This document shows positions 52,214-55,700 of a stretch of DNA of 55,700 nucleotides, in pieces. The stretch comes from Candidatus Omnitrophota bacterium. Its GTDB lineage: Bacteria; Omnitrophota; Gorgyraeia; Tantalellales; Tantalellaceae. Each line of letters opens with the position of its first letter. Positions within the stretch are counted from its first letter, which is position 1. Made by a program: the position numbers and the translations under genes. Under the pieces are notes generated by a model. It was given only the letters and a program-made list of their open reading frames with translations, made no database searches and had not been told where the DNA came from. The stretch is from the NCBI GenBank assembly GCA_016783605.1, contig JADHWG010000006.1, positions 1 through 55,700 on the forward strand. The letters are read 5' to 3'.

Positions 52214-53839
52214 GCTTACTCGCATTTTAAGTTTCTCCGTAAGTCTTTTTAATCTTTCGGAACAGTCATATTTTTCCAAGCGGACGTCTATGATGGTTGG
52301 AGAAGTTGTGTTTTTCTTCGCCCGAAGAAGAGCGTTTGACAATTCTTCTTCTGTCAGAACCGTATATCCTTCACCCTTTCCGATAATTTTAACGATATCC
52401 GCGTACCGCCAAGGCTGGATATCATTAAACTTTCCGTCTATCATGGGACGAAATGTACCGTACCCGCCGTTATTGAAAACAATTACGATCGGGCTGAGTC
52501 CGTATCTCGCGCCGACGGAAAGTTCCACTCCCGTCATTTGAAAAGAACCGTCTCCGACCAAGACAAGCGGTCTGCGGTCCGGCGCGGCAAACTGCGCGCC
52601 GATCGAGGCCGGTACGGCAAAACCAATTGAGGCATAATATGCCGGAGAAATAAATTCGGTCGCCCCGTGAACACATAGATCAAGCGAGCCGAAAAGCGGG
52701 TCTCCCGGTTCAGCGATCACGGTAGTCTCGTCATCTAAAAAAGTATTTACGCAGGCAATGAGGCGATCTACGGTTATTTTTTTGCCGGGCTTCGGAATAA
52801 ACGGAGCAAGTTCATATTTTTTCGGTTTAAACTTTATTTTTTTTGTCATTTTTATGGACTTATTCAAATTCTCAAGAAAATGTTTCATACTTACGTTCAG
52901 ATAATTATGATGTTTCACTAAGACACTGTTCGGCATCATCACAATGCTCTTTTTGATGTCTATGTGATGGGTAAAAATACCGGTGGCGAGATCCGTAACA
53001 AATGGTCCTAACGCAATGACGCAATCAGAATTTTCCACGGCTTTCTGCACGTGCTCGGGGCTCATTCCCCCGGCATATACGCCGATATACTGCGGATGGT
53101 TTTCCGATACCAGTGATTTGCTTAAGATCCCGGTCACGAACGGGAGCCCCGAGCGCTTTAAAAATTCCAAAAATAGCGGCTGTAAATTGAAACGGTGCAT
53201 TTCAGCGCCGCCTATTATTATGGGCCGTTTCGCGGACTTCAGCATATCCAGGACCTCTCGAAGGGCTTCACTAAGAGCCGCCTTATCCAAGGTTATCGGT
53301 TCCGCGGAAACGGTTAAATTGGATTCATCTATTTCCACATCAACCATATCGCGCGGCAATTCAATATAGCCCGGCCTTTTTGTTTCTTTTATTTTGGCTA
53401 TGACACGATTAATTTCAAAAGCGGCGGTTTTGGCATCACTTAGAACTGTCTGCGCACAGGTCATCTCCTTAAAAACATTGAGCTGAGTTTCAAAGGAACG
53501 CACTTTATGGTGAAGAAGCGCGTCATGTTCGCGCTCCGCCACACCCGGCGCCCCGCTTATAACAAGAACCGGCGAGAGTTCCGCGAAAGCCTGCGCTGTG
53601 CTATTGGCAAGCTTAAGCCCTCCGACCCCGTAAGTCACGCAAACGGCGCCGAATCCCGCTACTCTAGCGTAAGCGTCCGCGGCAAAACCGGCCCCCTGTT
53701 CGTCACAAGTATTGATCAGTTTAAGACGGCTTTTGTAAAGCTGAGAATAAAAGTTTAGTACATAATCTCCCTGTATACCGAAAACATGTTTTAGTCCGGT
53801 TTCCCGCAGTTGTTTAATAAAATATTCGCCTATTTTCAT
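52208..53839 (-). CDS. TPP-dependent 2-oxoacid decarboxylase (pyruvate/indolepyruvate type)
   Basis: A 543-residue thiamine-diphosphate enzyme. The N-terminal domain has CDEQGAGFAADAYAR (~48) with the catalytic Glu and HDALLHHKVRSF (~110) with the tandem His of PDC/IPDC. The TPP motif is GDGSFQMTGVELSVGARYGL (~420) ending in IVIVFNNGGYG. This set fits pyruvate, indolepyruvate or phenylpyruvate decarboxylase, which give aldehydes. The substrate cannot be fixed by sequence. The next gene, a PsiD-like decarboxylase, suggests amino-acid-derived chemistry. The TAG stop belongs to a REP arm. Confidence 0.9.
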   Translation of the reverse strand: MKIGEYFIKQLRETGLKHVFGIQGDYVLNFYSQLYKSRLKLINTCDEQGAGFAADAYARVAGFGAVCVTYGVGGLKLANSTAQAFAELSPVLVISGAPGVAEREHDALLHHKVRSFETQLNVFKEMTCAQTVLSDAKTAAFEINRVIAKIKETKRPGYIELPRDMVDVEIDESNLTVSAEPITLDKAALSEALREVLDMLKSAKRPIIIGGAEMHRFNLQPLFLEFLKRSGLPFVTGILSKSLVSENHPQYIGVYAGGMSPEHVQKAVENSDCVIALGPFVTDLATGIFTHHIDIKKSIVMMPNSVLVKHHNYLNVSMKHFLENLNKSIKMTKKIKFKPKKYELAPFIPKPGKKITVDRLIACVNTFLDDETTVIAEPGDPLFGSLDLCVHGATEFISPAYYASIGFAVPASIGAQFAAPDRRPLVLVGDGSFQMTGVELSVGARYGLSPIVIVFNNGGYGTFRPMIDGKFNDIQPWRYADIVKIIGKGEGYTVLTEEELSNALLRAKKNTTSPTIIDVRLEKYDCSERLKRLTEKLKMRVSP

Positions 53840-53900
53840 AGATCGTATCCTCCTTCTGTCCTGTCATTAACAGAAACGGACATATATTTTTTATTACCAA

Positions 53901-53998
53901 GGCAGGCACATGCAATATGCCACTACGGGTTCGGCATGATAAGGAACGCGTCATAATTTATGAAATATCCATACGGGCACATGCAATGTGCCCCTACG
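53901..53998. repeat. Two GCACATGCAATGTGC REP hairpins
   Basis: GGCACATGCAATATGCC-ACTACGG (53901-53927, decayed) and CGGGCACATGCAATGTGCCC-CTACG (53974-53997). They fill the 200-base gap between the GIY-YIG gene and the TPP enzyme; no gene is seen. Confidence 0.75.
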
Positions 53999-54036
53999 AT
54001 TATGATTACGCCGGATTGACATCATTATAATACATA

Positions 54037-54327
54037 TCATGGTCTTTCCGTTTCATATGTCTTTATCATTTTTTCTTTTTGCTTTCGCTTCAATTGCTTT
54101 ATTCTGTGCTCCAATTTCATCGCGTAAGCTAGATATTTATATTTTTTGCTCCAGACCACACGAACCGGTCCGCGCCCTCGAGTATATTTCGCGCCCGGAC
54201 CTTTCCCGTTATGCGCCTTAATACGACGTTCCAAATTGCTCGTATAACCCGTATAATACGTCCCGTCCCGGCACTCGACAATGTATGTATAAAACACGGT
54301 TCCACTGCGTTTAACGGTTCGTTTCAT
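54037..54327 (-). CDS. GIY-YIG nuclease-like protein (UPF0213 type)
   Basis: A 96-residue stand-alone GIY-YIG domain. FYTYIVECRDGTYYTGYTSNLERRIKAHN-type core (~12-40) with YTYIV and YTGYT as the two signature strands, the catalytic Arg in LERRIKAH and the Glu in MKLEHRIKQL. Such small proteins are widespread, often without known substrate; a DNA-repair or mobile-element role is usual. It is separated from both neighbours by REP hairpins. The start is ATG 54327, MKRTVKRS. Confidence 0.9.
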   Translation of the reverse strand: MKRTVKRSGTVFYTYIVECRDGTYYTGYTSNLERRIKAHNGKGPGAKYTRGRGPVRVVWSKKYKYLAYAMKLEHRIKQLKRKQKEKMIKTYETERP

Positions 54328-54340
54328 AATAAATTTTTAT

Positions 54341-54364
54341 CGGGCACATGCAATGTGCCCCTAC
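54341..54364. repeat. REP hairpin at the gamma-CA stop codon
   Basis: CGGGCACATGCAATGTGCCC-CTAC. TAG (54361-54363) of the arm ends the gamma-carbonic-anhydrase-like gene. It is the third copy of this inner palindrome within 460 bases. Confidence 0.8.
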
Positions 54365-54903
54365 TTTTTATATTTTTTGACCAATTCCAGATTTGCGGAT
54401 ATTACGCATTTCGCGAATTTTTTTAATTCATCATCGACTCGTTTTAACGATCCTACGTCTTCCGCGCTACTGATAGAACTCGCGGAATCTATCAGTTTCC
54501 CGGAAGGAATGTCAATATTTTCCACAACCGCCAAATGTTTAATGCACACCTCATCACCAATTTTTGTCTTAAACACAACCGATCCAAATCCGATAAAACA
54601 GTTTTTACCGATCACGCACGGTCCGTGAACTATTCCTCCATGCGCTACCGATGTATTTTCCCCTATTGAAACACCGGTTCCATGAAGCGCGTGAATTATG
54701 GCCCTATCCTGAATATCACAATTATCCCCTATGATAATGGAACTTTCCGGCTCATCCGCTCGAATAACCGCACCGGGCGCGATGAAAACATTCTTTCCTA
54801 TGGTCACCGCGCCTATAACAACCGCGGTAGGATCGACAAAACTGCTATTATCAACACTCGGTGAATCTCCATGAGGATTAGGTTTCAGCATAATATGTTC
54901 CAT
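54361..54903 (-). CDS. Gamma-class carbonic anhydrase-like hexapeptide protein
   Basis: A 180-residue left-handed beta-helix protein. Hexapeptide repeats (GAVTIGKNVFIAPGAVIRAD, IGDNCDIQDRAII) run through ~30-135. HALHGTG (~71-77), AHGGIVHG (~89-96) give three His suited to zinc or iron, as in Cam/CamH enzymes that hydrate CO2. The Glu and Arg of Cam are only partly clear. A C-terminal helix (~150-180) completes the trimer. Its TAG stop is in a REP arm. Carbonic anhydrase is the likely role, but ferripyochelin-binding-type annotation is the alternative. Confidence 0.85.
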   Translation of the reverse strand: MEHIMLKPNPHGDSPSVDNSSFVDPTAVVIGAVTIGKNVFIAPGAVIRADEPESSIIIGDNCDIQDRAIIHALHGTGVSIGENTSVAHGGIVHGPCVIGKNCFIGFGSVVFKTKIGDEVCIKHLAVVENIDIPSGKLIDSASSISSAEDVGSLKRVDDELKKFAKCVISANLELVKKYKK

Positions 54904-54952
54904 TCCTTTTTTGTTGGATCTCTACGCGCCTATTGGTTCCAATATTCGCATT

Positions 54953-55465
54953 TCACATTTCCGTCAATTTTATGTGATCGGATTCTATCTGTATTAACGC
55001 GCGAAAAAATTCCTTAATTTCTTTCTCCGGCGTCCGGGCGCTTGCCTCGCCGTAAAACTTAACGGCGTTTTTTTCTCGTCTTGCCGCCTCTTTTATGTTT
55101 TCTTCATCGGAATCAACCGCCTTATCCGAGCCGACAACGGAGACCGGTTTTTCTATACCCAAATGTTTACATATGGCCGAGGCGTGCTCTCTTTCAACTT
55201 TTGAAAGCCCTTTGAACATACTCGAAACATACGTGTCACGGCTTCTCTCGGAAATCGCCTTATAAAAATTTGTATTGTTTATCTCCAGATCCAACGCCGT
55301 TCTCAAATCCTCTTTCGTTGCCTCTCTTAAAACGTCACTCCTCAGCAATTCCCATTCCTTCGCCGAAACAAAATAATCTTCATGAGCGCCGCAAAACGGA
55401 CAGCTCAAAGGTTTTGCCTCTCCGAGATAAACTTCACCGCAAACTTGACATCGAAAAACCTTCAT
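54953..55465 (-). CDS. Reverse-rubrerythrin-like protein
   Basis: A 170-residue protein with an N-terminal rubredoxin-like site CQVCGEVYLGEAKPLSCPFCG (4 Cys, ~6-26, read in two CxxC pairs) and a C-terminal ferritin-like four-helix bundle. Metal ligands appear as LEINNTNFY, KVEREHA (ExxH), KNAVKFYGEA and IQIESDHIKL. The order rubredoxin-then-diiron is that of reverse rubrerythrin, which reduces hydrogen peroxide in anaerobes. The start ATG is preceded by a G10 tract preceded by GAGAGAGA, which may make its translation variable. Confidence 0.88.
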   Translation of the reverse strand: MKVFRCQVCGEVYLGEAKPLSCPFCGAHEDYFVSAKEWELLRSDVLREATKEDLRTALDLEINNTNFYKAISERSRDTYVSSMFKGLSKVEREHASAICKHLGIEKPVSVVGSDKAVDSDEENIKEAARREKNAVKFYGEASARTPEKEIKEFFRALIQIESDHIKLTEM

Positions 55466-55469
55466 AACT

Positions 55470-55490
55470 CCCCCCCCCCTCTCTCTCTTC
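55470..55490 (-). repeat. Poly-G / GA tract in front of the rubrerythrin start
   Basis: Plus strand: ten C at 55470-55479 followed by TCTCTCTCTTC. On the minus strand this is GAGAGAGAG then G10, ending 4 bases before ATG (AGTTATG). The tract occupies the Shine-Dalgarno position, so changes in its length could alter translation. Confidence 0.8.
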
Positions 55491-55567
55491 TTTTAAAAGA
55501 ATCATCTATGTGTGCTATTTAATGTCTTTCATCGCTATATTAATTCGTTTAAGCGCCGTATTTAATT

Positions 55568-55700
55568 GAGGGGTCGGGGAGTTTTTCTCCGACCACTCAT
55601 CCTGAGCAAAGCGAAGGATCTCTTGTTAATTTTCCAAAAGAATCTATAGAGATCCTTCAGCCCTTTGGGCTTCAGGATGAGGAGTCGGGAAACTCCCCGA
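55568..55700. repeat. GAGGGGTCGGGGAG element, copy 3 (cut by window end)
   Basis: Arms TTGAGGGGTCGGGGAGTTTT and AGTCGGGAAACTCCCCGA enclose CATCCTGAGCAAAGCGAAGG and its inverted partner GGGCTTCAGGATGAGG. The same orientation as copy 1 (22170-22322). The last bases of the right arm lie beyond the window. Confidence 0.8.

Noticed and set aside
9020-54364. CRISPR array
   Set aside because: The palindromic repeats are dispersed, without regular spacing or unique spacers, and no cas genes are present.
1-55700. tRNA or rRNA genes
   Set aside because: I found no cloverleaf with a GGTTCGAATCC-type arm and no rRNA-like sequence by reading.

Overview
The window reads as accessory-rich chromosome of a Gram-negative, deep-branching bacterium. 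It has an outer-membrane LPS-assembly protein (LptD), ADP-heptose-type glycosyltransferases, HrcA/CIRCE heat-shock control, and a 2037-residue exported multidomain protein. The gene style and the very dense palindromic repeats fit Candidatus Omnitrophota (OP3) or a relative; this is inference from gene content, with no rRNA or tRNA in the window to confirm it. All 44 intact protein genes I accept, and three gene fragments, lie on the minus strand, so transcription runs from high to low coordinates.

Layout, low to high coordinate: a gene-free end (1-386) with a terminator-like hairpin and a nested inverted-repeat element; the giant protein (387-6500); an AAA/DUF4143 ATPase; fmt, priA and a family-4 uracil-DNA glycosylase; an envelope-sugar cluster (12155-22065) with an MGDG-synthase-like glycosyltransferase, a GmhB-like phosphatase, two GT9 heptosyltransferases, a DegT aminotransferase, UDP-xylose synthase, a UDP-HexNAc 4-epimerase and two UDP-sugar dehydrogenases; lptD; two membrane GGDEF proteins with a MalK-type ATPase; accD, a DUF1015 protein, a VanZ-like protein, an FmdB zinc ribbon; a REP-associated tyrosine transposase (RAYT); dnaJ-dnaK-grpE-hrcA behind a sigma-70 promoter with CIRCE; hflX, a third GT9 and miaA; then an accessory block (41160-50700) with a RAYT relic, an AbiE toxin-antitoxin pair, miaB, a SEC-C protein, an XRE plus DUF4062/HATPase operon, a Fic protein, an intact and a broken metallophosphoesterase and an orphan; finally an exported PsiD-like decarboxylase, a pyruvate-decarboxylase-like TPP enzyme, a GIY-YIG protein, a gamma-carbonic-anhydrase-like protein and a reverse-rubrerythrin-like protein.

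The most striking signal is the interplay between short palindromic repeats and genes. A family of REP/REPIN-like hairpins shares the outer arm GTAGGGGC...GCCCCTAC but has different inner palindromes. It sits around, and in frame inside, the RAYT that probably moves it. In seven genes (accD, the UDP-HexNAc dehydrogenase, dnaJ, hflX, miaA, the TPP decarboxylase and the gamma-CA) the stop codon is the TAG of the repeat arm itself. Other repeats are translated inside the giant protein and at the ends of AccD, Fic and a truncated phosphoesterase.

The accessory block between miaB and the decarboxylase pair carries a segmental duplication (miaB 5' end, a GACAGACACTATT element, a metallophosphoesterase 5' end) with different cargo between the copies. 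This suggests an integration hotspot holding conflict-type genes. The XRE + DUF4062/HATPase/wHTH operon with its palindrome-rich upstream region is the best candidate there for an undescribed system.
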